The notes under the pieces: model-generated
Databases searched by the model: none
What the model was told of the DNA's origin: nothing
Seen by the model: the letters and a program-made list of their open reading frames with translations, nothing else
Shown: positions 38,659-48,365 of the stretch, piece after piece
Layout of the letters: every line of letters begins with the position of its first letter
Numbering within the stretch: position 1 is the stretch's first letter
Made by a program: the position numbers and the translations under genes
Assembly (NCBI RefSeq): GCF_009884975.1
Contig: NZ_CP041970.1
Location: 1,674,001 to 1,738,000, forward strand
Source of the DNA: Acinetobacter dispersus
Lineage (GTDB): Bacteria; Pseudomonadota; Gammaproteobacteria; Pseudomonadales; Moraxellaceae
Direction of reading: 5' to 3'
Length of the DNA: 64,000 bases

Positions 38659-38690
38659 AATGCTCACGTTCTCGTGGGCATTTTTTTTGC
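38659..38690 (+). terminator. Terminator after fis
   Basis: TGCTCACG / CGTGGGCA stem with a 4-base loop followed by eight T; purH begins about 45 bases later. Confidence 0.85.
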
Positions 38691-38733
38691 CTTTTATTTT
38701 CAATCTGTAGACTTCAAACTGTTGACTAAAATC

Positions 38734-40308
38734 ATGACTATCAAACGTGCTTTAATCTCTGTATCTGATAAAACCGGAATCGTTGAATTCGCTCAAAATC
38801 TTGTAGCTCTAGGGGTAGAAATTTTATCTACGGGCGGTACATATAAGTTGCTTAAAGACAACAATATCGCCGTAGTAGAGGTTTCTGAGCATACAGGTTT
38901 TCCCGAAATGATGGATGGTCGTGTAAAAACATTACATCCAAAAATTCATGGAGGCATCTTAGCTCGTCGTGGTCTGGACGAAGCAGTGATGCAAGAACAC
39001 AACATCGATCCGATTGATCTGGTGATTGTAAATCTGTATCCATTCGCAGCAACAGTAGCAAAACCGAACTGTTCACTTGCAGATGCAATCGAGAATATCG
39101 ACATCGGTGGTCCGACGATGGTTCGTGCCGCTGCAAAGAACCATGCTTCAGTAGGCATTATCGTGAATGCAGCTGATTACGACACAGTGATTGCTGAATT
39201 AAAAGCAAATGGTGGACTTTCTTACGAAACTCGTTTCGACTTAGCGGTAAAAGCATTTGAGCACACTGCACAATACGATGGCATGATCGCATCTTATTTA
39301 GGCGCGCGTGTTGGCAAAACTGAAGGTGAAGCGGATCTGTTCCCACGTACCTTCAATACCCAACTAAATAAAGCACAAGATTTACGTTATGGTGAAAACC
39401 CGCATCAAAACGCAGCATTCTATGTAGAAGAAAATGCAAAAGAAGCATCTGTTTCTACCGCGAAGCAATTACAAGGCAAAGAACTCTCTTATAACAATAT
39501 TGCAGATACCGATGCAGCACTTGAGTGTGTGAAATCATTTGCGAAGCCTGCTTGTGTCATCGTTAAACATGCAAATCCTTGTGGCGTTGCTGTTTCATTG
39601 GATGGTATCAAAGCAGCTTATGATCTTGCTTATGCAACCGATCCTGAATCTGCTTTCGGTGGCATCATTGCATTCAACCGTGAATTGGACACTGCGACAG
39701 CACAAGCAATTGTAGATCGCCAATTCGTTGAAGTGATTATTGCACCAAGCGTTGCGGATGGTGTACTTGAAATCACAGGTGCGAAAAAGAATGTACGTGT
39801 GTTGGTGTGTGGTGAGCTTCCAGCAATTGACGCTCGTGCAGCACAGCTTGACTATAAGCGCGTGAATGGCGGCTTATTGGTTCAAGACCAAGATCTAGGC
39901 ATGATCACTAAAGATGATCTTAAAGTTGTGACCAAACGTGCGCCAACTGAACAAGAAATTGATGATTTGATCTTTGCTTGGAAAGTAGCGAAATATGTGA
40001 AATCAAATGCAATTGTTTATGCAAAAGATCGTCAAACGATTGGTGTAGGTGCAGGTCAAATGAGCCGCGTCAACTCAGCACGTATTGCAGCGATTAAAGC
40101 TGAACATGCAGGTTTAGTGGTTGAAGGTGCGGTAATGGCATCTGATGCATTCTTCCCATTCCGTGATGGTATTGATAATGCGGCTAAGGCTGGTATTAAA
40201 TGTATTATCCAACCAGGCGGTTCAATGCGCGACGAAGAAACCATTGCAGCAGCGGATGAAGCTGGTATCGCAATGGTGTTCACAGGTATGCGTCACTTCC
40301 GTCACTAA
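38734..40308 (+). CDS. purH: Bifunctional AICAR transformylase / IMP cyclohydrolase
   Basis: Catalyses the last two steps of IMP synthesis. From the ATG at 38734 ([23 protein letters not shown]) it is 524 residues, the expected length; an in-frame upstream ATG would place 20 foreign residues ahead and overlap the fis terminator. The MGS-like cyclohydrolase domain (about 1-200; [22 protein letters not shown]) and the formyltransferase domain ([45 protein letters not shown]) are complete. purD follows after a 200-base gap that carries a repeat element. Confidence 0.98.
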   Translation: MTIKRALISVSDKTGIVEFAQNLVALGVEILSTGGTYKLLKDNNIAVVEVSEHTGFPEMMDGRVKTLHPKIHGGILARRGLDEAVMQEHNIDPIDLVIVNLYPFAATVAKPNCSLADAIENIDIGGPTMVRAAAKNHASVGIIVNAADYDTVIAELKANGGLSYETRFDLAVKAFEHTAQYDGMIASYLGARVGKTEGEADLFPRTFNTQLNKAQDLRYGENPHQNAAFYVEENAKEASVSTAKQLQGKELSYNNIADTDAALECVKSFAKPACVIVKHANPCGVAVSLDGIKAAYDLAYATDPESAFGGIIAFNRELDTATAQAIVDRQFVEVIIAPSVADGVLEITGAKKNVRVLVCGELPAIDARAAQLDYKRVNGGLLVQDQDLGMITKDDLKVVTKRAPTEQEIDDLIFAWKVAKYVKSNAIVYAKDRQTIGVGAGQMSRVNSARIAAIKAEHAGLVVEGAVMASDAFFPFRDGIDNAAKAGIKCIIQPGGSMRDEETIAAADEAGIAMVFTGMRHFRH

Positions 40309-40339
40309 TACTACTTTAAAAATTCCATCTTATTTACCT

Positions 40340-40458
40340 CCCTCTAAATCTCCCTCCTAAAAGGAGGGAGACTACACCAATATCAATATGGGTTCCCTCT
40401 CCTCTCAGGAGATGAGGAACGATTGTAGTTCCGTAAGGGAGAGGTTAAGGGGGACTTT
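40340..40458. repeat. Imperfect palindromic intergenic repeat
   Basis: A G/A- and C/T-rich element of about 115 bases between purH and purD. It contains a perfect 9-bp hairpin CTCCCTCCT / AGGAGGGAG (40350-40370) and a second hairpin with CTCTCCT / AGGAGA arms (40398-40414). Its outer ends, TCCCTCTAAATCTCCC and GGGAGAGGTTAAGGGGGA, are imperfect inverted repeats. This looks like a dispersed REP- or MITE-like element; no other copy is seen in this window. Confidence 0.6.
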
Positions 40459-40511
40459 TTTATTCTGAACAGGTATATTCTTAGATACTGAAAAAGGGAA
40501 ATAACTTAATA

Positions 40512-41798
40512 ATGAATATTTTAGTTTTGGGTAGCGGTGGCCGTGAACATGCACTTGCATGGAAAATCGCACAAGATGCAAAAGTCACTCAAGTTTTCGT
40601 TGCGCCAGGTAATGCAGGCACAGCAACAGAAGATAAATGTACAAACGTAGAGCTTAATATTCTAGACAATCCAGCAATCATCGCATTTGCAAAAGCAAAT
40701 GATATTGCATTGGTGATTGTTGGTCCTGAAGCACCATTAGTCAATGGTGTGGTAGATGCAGCACGTGAAGCAGGTTTAAAAATCTGGGGCCCAACCCAGT
40801 ACGCTGCACAGCTTGAAGGTTCTAAAGCATTTGCCAAACACTTCTTAAAACGCCACAACATTCCGACGGCTTTTTATGACGTTTTCACTGAAGTGGATGC
40901 AGCAAAAGCCTATGTTGAAAAAAATGGCGCACCTATCGTAATTAAAGCGGACGGTCTAGCTGCAGGTAAAGGCGTAATCGTGGCAATGACCAACGAAGAA
41001 GCTTTTGCTGCGATTGACGATATGCTTGCGGGTAACAAGTTTGGTGATGCAGGTTCACGTGTTGTTATCGAACAGTTCCTCGCTGGTGAAGAAGCAAGCT
41101 TCATTTGTATGATCGATGGCAACAACATTTTGCCAATGGCCACCTCACAAGATCACAAACGTATTTTTGAAGGCGATGAAGGTCCAAACACTGGCGGTAT
41201 GGGTGCTTACTCTCCTGCACCAGTGGTAACCCCAGAAGTGTTTGAACGTGTCATGAACGAAGTGATGCGCCCAACCGTTGATGGTATGGCTGCGGATGGT
41301 CACGTTTATACAGGTTTCTTATATGCAGGCTTGATGATTGATGAACAAGGTCAACCACGTGTGATCGAATTCAACTGTCGCTTTGGTGATCCTGAAACTC
41401 AACCGATCATGATGCGCTTAAAATCATCTTTAGTTGATTTGGTTGAGGCTGGTATTGCAGGTAACTTGCCAAGCGAAGCTGAATGGGATGAGCGCAAATC
41501 GATTGGTATCGTTCTTGCTGCTGGTGGTTACCCTGAAACTGTACGCAAAGGCGATGTGATTTCAGGTCTTGGTCAATCTCCAGAAGACACCAAGATTTTC
41601 CATGCAGGCACGGCGATGAGTGCTGATGGACATGTGATTACTGCGGGTGGTCGTGTACTGTGTGTGACTGCACTGGGTGATACCGTACTTGAAGCACAAA
41701 TCAATGCACTAGAGGTATGCGGTCAAGTAACCTTTACAGGTATGCAATACCGTAGTGACATCGGGTACCGCGCAATTGCTCGTGAAAAAGCTGAATAA
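40512..41798 (+). CDS. purD: Phosphoribosylamine-glycine ligase
   Basis: ATP-grasp enzyme for the second step of purine synthesis (PRA plus glycine to GAR). The 428-residue protein begins NILVLGSGGREHALAWKI and keeps IVIKADGLAAGKGVIVA, EASFICMIDG, GPNTGGMGAYSPAPVVTPE and EFNCRFGDPETQPIM. It lies downstream of purH on the same strand with a repeat element between. A strong terminator follows. Confidence 0.98.
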   Translation: MNILVLGSGGREHALAWKIAQDAKVTQVFVAPGNAGTATEDKCTNVELNILDNPAIIAFAKANDIALVIVGPEAPLVNGVVDAAREAGLKIWGPTQYAAQLEGSKAFAKHFLKRHNIPTAFYDVFTEVDAAKAYVEKNGAPIVIKADGLAAGKGVIVAMTNEEAFAAIDDMLAGNKFGDAGSRVVIEQFLAGEEASFICMIDGNNILPMATSQDHKRIFEGDEGPNTGGMGAYSPAPVVTPEVFERVMNEVMRPTVDGMAADGHVYTGFLYAGLMIDEQGQPRVIEFNCRFGDPETQPIMMRLKSSLVDLVEAGIAGNLPSEAEWDERKSIGIVLAAGGYPETVRKGDVISGLGQSPEDTKIFHAGTAMSADGHVITAGGRVLCVTALGDTVLEAQINALEVCGQVTFTGMQYRSDIGYRAIAREKAE

Positions 41799-41808
41799 GC
41801 TTTGTTGA

Positions 41809-41839
41809 GCAAAAAAGCCTTCTCCGGAAGGCTTTTTTT
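41809..41839 (+). terminator. Terminator after purD
   Basis: AAAAAAGCCTTC / GAAGGCTTTTTTT with a 4-base TCCG loop, 10 bases past the stop codon. Confidence 0.9.
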
Positions 41840-42407
41840 ATTCCATAAACCGCATAAATATGAATTCTATATTCATTATTTAAATATAAAATTCAGAAAA
41901 ATATATATTTATTATTCAACTGATTCCTCTCTTTATATTTTTGGAAAAATTTATAAAACTATCATTTATTTATATTTACTTAGGCCATAATTTTCTTCTA
42001 GCAAGCAGGTTGTTAAGCTGCGAAGTACAAGCTGTTCCACTATAACCGCCCATAAATTATTGCTATGATTGCCGAAATTTTAGATGTTGTTTTTATGTTA
42101 ACTGTATATTCTTTTTCATTATTTTTAAATGTCTAGAATATTGAACCTAACAAAACAAATTGCAGCTAAATCCAAATTTGATTTGAAAATGAGATGAATA
42201 GTTGGTTCCTATCTGTATATACTGAATTGGAACATGAATATTCATCTACTTTTCGGATGTTGTAGATCTATCACACTTGTTCAAACTTTAAGAATAATTC
42301 AGGGATTGTTTTGAGTGCGATGTCAATTTACAACATACAAACCTATTGCAATCATTAATGCTAGAGAAATGATGATTTTCTCGACATTTTCCGATTAGGA
42401 TTTATAC
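41840..42407. other. Long AT-rich gap upstream of the methionine ABC transporter
   Basis: About 570 bases without a credible gene. The left part is extremely AT-rich. A long imperfect inverted repeat spans 42192-42247: AGATGAATA on the left, TATTCATCT on the right, with GTTCC / GGAAC inside. ATGAATATTCAT at 42234-42245 is itself a palindrome. It lies 160 bases before metQ and could be an operator or a leader structure. No known methionine riboswitch or MetJ-like array was recognised. Confidence 0.45.
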
Positions 42408-43283
42408 ATGAAAAAGCTGATTAGTCTTTTTTTAAGTGTATCTGTGTTATTACTTGCAGCCTGCAGTAAACAACCAGATACCGCATCTACTGAACAAAAA
42501 GGTGATGCTGCTGCATTACAAACCGTTGTAATCGCTTCTACAGGTTCAGACGCTGATATTTGGCGTTATATCGCAACATTACCAGAAACTAAAGCCGCTG
42601 GACTTAAACTCGAAATCAAGAACTTCACAGACTACGTTGCAATGAACACTGCAGCCGCGAATAAAGAAGTTGATTTGAACGCATTCCAATCTTACGCTTA
42701 CCTTGTTGCATTCAATGCTGCAAATAAAGACAAGATTGCTCCTGTTTCAACCACTTACTTAGAACCAATGGGTATCTACTCAAGCAAAGTAAAGAAAGTT
42801 GAAGAGTTTGCTGAAGGCGCAACCATTGCGATTCCAAATGACGGTGCCAATGAATCACGTGCATTATTACTTTTACAAAGTGCTGGCTTAATCAAATTAA
42901 AAGCTGACTTCGACCCCGTAAAAGGCACGCCTGCTGACATTATCGAAAACAGCAAAAAAATCGTGATCAAACCAATTCAAATGGCAACAGCTGTACGTGT
43001 TAAAGATGAAGTTGATGCGATTCTATTGGGTAATACACTTGCAATGGAAGGCGGTTTAAACGTTCTTAAAGATGCAATCTACTATGAACCAGTTGATCAA
43101 AGCACCAAATTAAATGTCAATGTATTGGCAACTGCTGAATCACGTAAGGATGATGCAGTACTCCAAAAAGTTGGCGCGCTTTATCATACGGAAGCAGTGA
43201 AGAAATATGTTCAAGAACACTTTGCTGGTACTAAAGTTGACGTAAATAAACCAACAAGCTACCTCACAGAAGCGAATTCGTAA
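42408..43283 (+). CDS. metQ: Methionine ABC transporter substrate-binding lipoprotein
   Basis: Periplasmic binding lipoprotein of 291 residues for D/L-methionine (NlpA family). Signal peptide with lipobox LLAAC, Cys at 19. The mature part has the family blocks VIASTGSDADIWRYI, FTDYVAMNTAAANKEVDLNAFQSYAYL, APVSTTYLEPMGIYSSKV and IAIPNDGANESRALLLLQSAGLIKL. It leads the operon metQ-metN-metI; a terminator-like hairpin after it probably limits downstream expression so that the binding protein is made in excess. Confidence 0.96.
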   Translation: MKKLISLFLSVSVLLLAACSKQPDTASTEQKGDAAALQTVVIASTGSDADIWRYIATLPETKAAGLKLEIKNFTDYVAMNTAAANKEVDLNAFQSYAYLVAFNAANKDKIAPVSTTYLEPMGIYSSKVKKVEEFAEGATIAIPNDGANESRALLLLQSAGLIKLKADFDPVKGTPADIIENSKKIVIKPIQMATAVRVKDEVDAILLGNTLAMEGGLNVLKDAIYYEPVDQSTKLNVNVLATAESRKDDAVLQKVGALYHTEAVKKYVQEHFAGTKVDVNKPTSYLTEANS

Positions 43284-43298
43284 TATAATACCCCCAAA

Positions 43299-43332
43299 TA
43301 AAACAGGCAAAGTGATTTTGCCTGTTTTTTCT
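43299..43332 (+). terminator. Hairpin between metQ and metN
   Basis: AACAGGCAAA / TTTTGCCTGTT stem followed by TTTTCTTTTTT. It is inside the transporter operon, so it may be a partial terminator that keeps metN and metI lower than metQ. Confidence 0.75.
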
Positions 43333-43354
43333 TTTTTGCATAGTATTGACGAAC

Positions 43355-44383
43355 ATGATCCAATTTAAAAACATTTCGAAACACTATCAGTTGAAAGGTC
43401 AAACGATTAACGCGCTGGATCAGATCAATTTAGAGATCCCAGACGGTAGTATCTTTGGCATTATTGGCTACAGTGGTGCAGGTAAAAGTACGCTTATCCG
43501 TATGATTAATTTACTTGAGCGCCCGACTCAGGGACAAGTGATCATTAATCAAAAAGATTTTACCGCAATGGATGCGCGTACACTTCGTCAAGAACGTGCA
43601 AATATCGGCATGATCTTTCAGCACTTCAATTTACTTCAGACCAAAACTGTGTCTGAAAATATTGAAATACCGCTGAAATTATTAGGTCATAGCAAAGCAG
43701 AGCGAGAAAAACGTCTCGCTGAATTGCTTGATTTCATTGATCTCAAACATAAAAAAGATGCCTATCCTGATGAACTTTCAGGTGGGCAAAAACAACGTGT
43801 CGGGATTGCTCGTGCACTGGCAAATCATCCAAAGATTTTACTCTGTGATGAAGCAACATCTGCACTTGATCCACAAACCACCAAATCTGTTTTGGCGCTA
43901 TTAAAAAAGATCAATCAAGAACAAAACATCACTATTGTCATGGTCACTCATGAAATGGATGTAATCGAATCGGTATGCGATTATGTGGCGGTAATGGAGT
44001 CAGGTCATGTGATTGAAACAGGCCCGACACTGGATATTTTTAGTCAGCCACAACACCCTACCACTAAAACCTTTATTCAAACCGTATTACAACAACAGTT
44101 GCCGATCAATATTCTGAATAATCTTGAGCATAAACATCACAATAGCATCTATAGTTTGCAATTCTTGGGTACATCAGCGCAGGAAACCGTGATTCAGGCT
44201 GCGATTAAGCAATTTGATATCAGTCTGAATATTCTTTTCGCGAACATGACCGAAATTAATGGCACCGTGATTGGACAAATGTTCATCCAACTCTTAGGTG
44301 ATCCGCTGACCATTCAAGAAACTGTTAAATTTCTTGAGCTTCAAGGCGTGAAAGTTGAACAGTCTGGAGTGGTTAGCCAATGA
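43355..44383 (+). CDS. metN: Methionine ABC transporter ATP-binding protein
   Basis: ATPase subunit of 342 residues from the ATG at 43355; a TTG three codons upstream is less likely. Walker A GYSGAGKST (about 38-46), the signature LSGGQKQRVGIARAL, and Walker B ILLCDEATSALDP are complete. The C-terminal 90 residues (SLQFLGTSAQETVIQ..) form the NIL domain, which in E. coli MetN binds methionine and inhibits transport. metI begins 4 bases before this stop (ATGA overlap). Confidence 0.97.
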   Translation: MIQFKNISKHYQLKGQTINALDQINLEIPDGSIFGIIGYSGAGKSTLIRMINLLERPTQGQVIINQKDFTAMDARTLRQERANIGMIFQHFNLLQTKTVSENIEIPLKLLGHSKAEREKRLAELLDFIDLKHKKDAYPDELSGGQKQRVGIARALANHPKILLCDEATSALDPQTTKSVLALLKKINQEQNITIVMVTHEMDVIESVCDYVAVMESGHVIETGPTLDIFSQPQHPTTKTFIQTVLQQQLPINILNNLEHKHHNSIYSLQFLGTSAQETVIQAAIKQFDISLNILFANMTEINGTVIGQMFIQLLGDPLTIQETVKFLELQGVKVEQSGVVSQ

Positions 44384-45075
44384 GAGATTTAATCGTACAA
44401 TGGTTGACTCAAGTCACCGCTCCGTTTTGGCATAGTTCCTTATCCATCGACCAATTTGTTACTGCACTACAAGAAACCTTCCAAATGGTGTTCTTCTCGC
44501 TGCTGTTTGGCTGTATTTGGGGACTTATCCAAGGCATTACCTTGGTGGTTACCCGTACGGGTGGCATCTTACAAAATCGCGCGATTTATTATTTCCTAAA
44601 CCCAATTGTGAATGCACTACGTTCCCTTCCCTTCATTATCTTATTGATTGCTGTTATTCCACTGACCAAAATGTTGGTTGGAACATCGATTGGGACTTGG
44701 GCTGCGATTGTGCCCTTAACCATTTATGTCGGCCCATATTTAGGTCGTTTAATTGAAACTTCATTACTTGAAGTGAATGAAGGCATTGTCGAATCCGCAC
44801 AAGCAATGGGTGCTTCACCTTGGCAAATTATCTTTAAATTTATTATTCCTGAAGCACGTAGCTCTCTGATTCTGAATTTGACTACGGGTACGATCTCGCT
44901 CATCGGTGCAACTGCAATGGCAGGTGCTGTTGGTGCGGGTGGTATTGGTGACTTGGCAATTTCTTATGGTTACCAGCGTTTCGACACCAGTGTCGTGATT
45001 TTAACAGTCATCGTGTTATTACTGTTGGTTCAGATGGTACAAATGCTCGGTGATTGGTTAGCAAAACTGCGATAG
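44380..45075 (+). CDS. metI: Methionine ABC transporter permease
   Basis: Inner-membrane permease of 231 residues with five to six transmembrane helices. The coupling EAA loop is clear (EVNEGIVESAQAMGASPWQIIFKFIIPEARSSLI). Family blocks include NALRSLPFIILLIAVIPLTK and SLIGATAMAGAVGAGGIGDLAISYGYQRF. It is coupled to metN by a 4-base overlap and ends the operon with a strong terminator. Confidence 0.97.
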   Translation: MRDLIVQWLTQVTAPFWHSSLSIDQFVTALQETFQMVFFSLLFGCIWGLIQGITLVVTRTGGILQNRAIYYFLNPIVNALRSLPFIILLIAVIPLTKMLVGTSIGTWAAIVPLTIYVGPYLGRLIETSLLEVNEGIVESAQAMGASPWQIIFKFIIPEARSSLILNLTTGTISLIGATAMAGAVGAGGIGDLAISYGYQRFDTSVVILTVIVLLLLVQMVQMLGDWLAKLR

Positions 45076-45084
45076 AAAAAATAG

Positions 45085-45116
45085 AAAAAACGCTCAGCTG
45101 AGCGTTTTTTTATGTC
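45085..45116. terminator. Terminator after metI
   Basis: AAAAAACGCTCAG / CTGAGCGTTTTTT, near-palindromic stem followed by T-run. It may also serve the convergent histone-deacetylase-like gene. Confidence 0.85.
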
Positions 45117-45128
45117 TTGTATTTTTAC

Positions 45129-45995
45129 TTAAGGAAAATAGATTTCATTCGCCGCTTTAAAAGTATTTACATGCAATGGCACTAAATCATCCAATGCCTG
45201 ATATCCCCCAGCCAAAACGAACAGTATTGGAATTTTCATTTTCTTGGCCATCTCAAAGACAATTCGATCACGTTCGAATAATAGCTCGGTGCTAAACCAT
45301 TTAGAGCCGTATTTATCATGTTGATGACAGTCCATACCTGCCTGATAAATGATTAAATCTGCCTCCCAACGCGAAGCATATTGGAATGCCTCAAAAATCG
45401 CTTCACGATATAAATCGAAATTACCTTGTTTAGGGTGAATATAACGCGTCAAACTCCGCTCACTGGCCTTACAGCCAAAACGGATTCCAAAAATTCCAAA
45501 ATTAATCAGATTGGTCATTCGATTGGTGAAAATAGCTGTGCCATCACCGCCATGCTGATCACAATCTAAAACAAAGATACGTTTTTCTGGATATTGCTTA
45601 GCAACCAATGCTAAACCATTAAAAGTACAGTAAGCTGCACCTGATTCATAACTGGCATGGTGAAATCCCTGAGCAATATTGGCAGCAACACCTTCTTTGA
45701 ATGCAATTTCCGCCCCGACCAATTGCCCTGCCTGAACTGATAAAATTGCATCACGCAGCTGCTCATTCCATGGCTTAAACCCTTGTATGGTGGCAAATGC
45801 TGATTGTCCCGATAAAAATGCTTCCACATATTGTGGATTGTGCAATTTCTTTAATAGCTCAACATCAATGCTGCCTGGGTCTATCAATTCAACCATCTGT
45901 TGAGCACGTAATACATCCGCAACAGCAGTGAGTTTTTCCATGCTATTGGTATGCGTTTTTGCAAAATAGCGTGGAGAATAACAAGCTTTTAGCAT
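45129..45995 (-). CDS. Histone deacetylase / acetoin-utilisation family protein
   Basis: A 288-residue zinc hydrolase of the HDAC/AcuC/polyamine-deacetylase group. Active-site features are GFHHASYESGAAYCTFN, VLDCDQHGGDGTAIF (DxDxHxGDGT; the metal-binding Asp and His), YQAGMDCHQHD and LAGGYQ. It is shorter than many homologues. Its start overlaps by 7 bases the stop of an unknown protein gene upstream, so they are coupled. The substrate could be an acetylated polyamine, protein lysine or acetoin-related compound; sequence alone does not decide. Confidence 0.88.
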   Translation of the reverse strand: MLKACYSPRYFAKTHTNSMEKLTAVADVLRAQQMVELIDPGSIDVELLKKLHNPQYVEAFLSGQSAFATIQGFKPWNEQLRDAILSVQAGQLVGAEIAFKEGVAANIAQGFHHASYESGAAYCTFNGLALVAKQYPEKRIFVLDCDQHGGDGTAIFTNRMTNLINFGIFGIRFGCKASERSLTRYIHPKQGNFDLYREAIFEAFQYASRWEADLIIYQAGMDCHQHDKYGSKWFSTELLFERDRIVFEMAKKMKIPILFVLAGGYQALDDLVPLHVNTFKAANEIYFP

Positions 45996-46975
45996 GGATG
46001 CCCTACGTAAATCTGATCACGCGCAATTTCCATCAGCTGACTCAATTCGGTTGTATCAGGTCTAAATAATCCATTATCGACCTGTTGTTTAAAGTGATAT
46101 CCAAATGCCCGAGCACGATTTTCAGGTGACACAGCCAAAGTTGTTAAACGTAAAAACCAAAAACCATTCATCTCGGCAATCGGGATCACATAGCCTTTAT
46201 ATTGCTTATTTTTATGCTTTTCGAGCTGCTCGATTTCATAATGTGTTGAAAACAGACTTCCGGCAGGCAAACGAACACCGTTCATCATCAAGGGAACTAA
46301 GCTGATGCAAGAGTGATTATCCCCCATATTCAATTTTTCCATCATGATGGGTTGATCATGCTCATCCACAAAAATATTGATTTCGCCCTGCCGTAATAAA
46401 CGGTGGTGTGCGATACGTAAGAAAAATTTTTCCGCCATTGGACAAGAGCCGACCTTGGGCTTTTCCTCTAAAGCCTGACACTCAATCATGCCAATCTGCT
46501 GTGCTTTTTGCGGCAGAATAATATCGCTAAGAAGCTGACAAATCAGCTGGCTCTCTTCAAGTTCTGCATATTGATGAATGGTTCTTAACTTGGCTTGAAA
46601 ATCAACTTCCTGTTGCAGATTTTGGGCAAAGGTTTCTTGCGGATTTAAGCGTTGCAAACATTGTTGAACTGCTGGGTTAACATCTAAGTTGCGCCACGAA
46701 TCAAGTTCCAATCCATAGGAAGCACTCTGGTTCAAGATATTCTTTAAACCTTTGCTGTCATAATCTTCAAAAATACGCAAATCCTGAAACCCGATTGGAT
46801 CTCGAACTTGAGAAACAAACTCTGCAATGACACGCGTCGCTTGTGTATAACCGCAACCCCGACGTTCAGTCTGATGACTAAAATGCTCATTCAGCATTTC
46901 TGTAAGTTTGGCAGAGAGCGGGTATAAATACTTTTTAAAGATAACGACCACTTCATGATCGATCAGCTCAGACAT
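45989..46975 (-). CDS. Hypothetical protein coupled to the deacetylase
   Basis: A 328-residue soluble protein with no signal peptide or membrane helix. No known domain is recognised. It contains long Gln/Leu/Glu-rich helices (ETFAQNLQQEVDFQAKLRTI; YAELEESQLICQLLSD) and a more conserved-looking middle (GSCPMAEKFFLRIAHHRLL; EINIFVDEHDQPIMMEKL). It has several Cys and His (RRGCGYTQA, VGHPC), so metal binding is possible. Overlap with the deacetylase gene and shared direction suggest a functional pair. Occurrence mostly in Acinetobacter is suspected, not tested. Confidence 0.75.
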   Translation of the reverse strand: MSELIDHEVVVIFKKYLYPLSAKLTEMLNEHFSHQTERRGCGYTQATRVIAEFVSQVRDPIGFQDLRIFEDYDSKGLKNILNQSASYGLELDSWRNLDVNPAVQQCLQRLNPQETFAQNLQQEVDFQAKLRTIHQYAELEESQLICQLLSDIILPQKAQQIGMIECQALEEKPKVGSCPMAEKFFLRIAHHRLLRQGEINIFVDEHDQPIMMEKLNMGDNHSCISLVPLMMNGVRLPAGSLFSTHYEIEQLEKHKNKQYKGYVIPIAEMNGFWFLRLTTLAVSPENRARAFGYHFKQQVDNGLFRPDTTELSQLMEIARDQIYVGHPC

Positions 46976-47335
46976 AACGCCCCCTCTTGTTTTTCAGATT
47001 TATTACTTTTCACCCATCGTAAAAAATCTGTATTTCTCTTTTTAAATCTAATCATTGAAATTATTTAGCTTTACTTCAATATTTTTATACGATTAAAGAT
47101 AAATCATTAACTTATAAAACTTTTATCTCATCTTTATTGAAAATATGACACTTGTCAACGATAAAGATATCGGCTGAACTTAGCTGTCAAAATATGCCCG
47201 AGAAAGTCATTATTCAGCACTATAAATCAGTAGGAGTTTTGCACTGGACTGAATTTGCACTTACACTAGAAATAGGCACTCATATGGGTACCCAAACCGC
47301 AATAACCTCACGAAACAAAGCTTTAGGATTCGGCT
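46976..47335. other. Gene-poor divergent region
   Basis: These 360 bases separate the deacetylase-linked operon from gloB. A 64-codon plus-strand open frame (47152-47346) runs into the gloB start, but its protein looks random and it lacks a ribosome site, so it was not called. Both promoters must lie here; no operator is clear. Confidence 0.4.
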
Positions 47336-48067
47336 ATGCATTATAAGATTCATGCAATTGACGTAAAAAATGCCTTAAAAAACTATATTTGGTTATTGGA
47401 AGATACAGATACACAAGAAGTCGTAGCCATTGATCCAACAGAAGCTGGTTTAGTTACTGATTTCTGTGAGCAGCATGGTCTACAACTTAAACAAATCTGG
47501 CTGACGCATTGGCATAAAGATCATACAGGTGGAGTTGAAGGTTTACTCGCCGATCAGAATATTTTGGTGTATGGACCACGGGATGAGTTGACTAAAATCT
47601 CATTCATTTCAAATCCATTACAAAATGACGATCATTTTCATTTTAATGATCTTAAAGTTGAAATTATTGCAACACCTGGTCATACCCTTGGTCATATTAC
47701 TTATTTTATTGAAAAAATAGAGACACTGTTTAGCGGTGACACCTTATTTGCAATGGGTTGTGGTCGTCTATTTGAAGGGACAGCGGAGCAAATGTATCAC
47801 TCATTGAATCGGTTGGCTGCGTTACCTATTCAGACCAAAGTGTATTGTACCCATGAATACACCCTTGCCAACGCTGAATTCGCCTTAACTGTTGAACCAA
47901 ATAACGTCGCACTACAAGAGCGCATGCAACAAGTCAAAGCACTAAGAGAAGCAGATCAAATTACCCTTCCAAGTACGATCGAATTAGAGCTTGAAACCAA
48001 CCCCTTCCTGCGGACTGAAAGTGCAGAAGAGTTTGCACGAATTCGTAGTCTGAAAGATCAATTTTAA
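47336..48067 (+). CDS. gloB: Hydroxyacylglutathione hydrolase (glyoxalase II)
   Basis: Hydrolyses S-lactoylglutathione to lactate and glutathione, ending methylglyoxal detoxification. The metallo-beta-lactamase metal site is intact: THWHKDHTGG, the His of ATPGHTLGHITYF, the Asp of FSGDTLFAMGCGRLFEGT and the final CTHEYT. At 243 residues it has the usual length. AGGA lies 8 bases upstream of the ATG. A hairpin terminator follows. Confidence 0.95.
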   Translation: MHYKIHAIDVKNALKNYIWLLEDTDTQEVVAIDPTEAGLVTDFCEQHGLQLKQIWLTHWHKDHTGGVEGLLADQNILVYGPRDELTKISFISNPLQNDDHFHFNDLKVEIIATPGHTLGHITYFIEKIETLFSGDTLFAMGCGRLFEGTAEQMYHSLNRLAALPIQTKVYCTHEYTLANAEFALTVEPNNVALQERMQQVKALREADQITLPSTIELELETNPFLRTESAEEFARIRSLKDQF

Positions 48068-48087
48068 TTAAATCCCATCGCTTCGAC

Positions 48088-48137
48088 TGATTCATTTTCT
48101 ACTTTCTCCACAAAGTGGAAAATGAAATCATTTTTTA
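48088..48137 (+). terminator. Terminator after gloB
   Basis: TGATTCATTTTCTAC and GTGGAAAATGAAATCA form an imperfect stem (13 or more pairs) followed by TTTTTT. Confidence 0.7.
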
Positions 48138-48365
48138 CATTTGATTCAAGAATATTTTTCCTAAAAATTGATTTTCACCACATTTATAAAAAATATTTTT
48201 CACAATAAATTCAAACAACTAATAAAAGCATAGATAAGATTATATCTATAAAAATTACGCTAAATTTACATTACTTACATGTGGAAAAATAAATCTATGC
48301 AATCCCCCTTTAAAAAAATTTAACCGACCCTTATTAATAAATACATGTTCACAAGGAGATCTGTC

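Noticed and set aside
41802..41990. 62-codon open frame after purD
   Set aside because: Its start lies over the purD terminator and it encodes a Tyr/Ile-rich low-complexity product typical of AT-rich non-coding DNA.
41840..42407. Methionine (SAM) riboswitch before metQ
   Set aside because: No SAM-I, SAM-II or SAM-IV core could be assembled; only the inverted repeat at 42192-42247 remains.
47152..47346. 64-codon open frame before gloB
   Set aside because: No ribosome site, unlikely protein composition, and it overlaps the gloB start; treated as chance.
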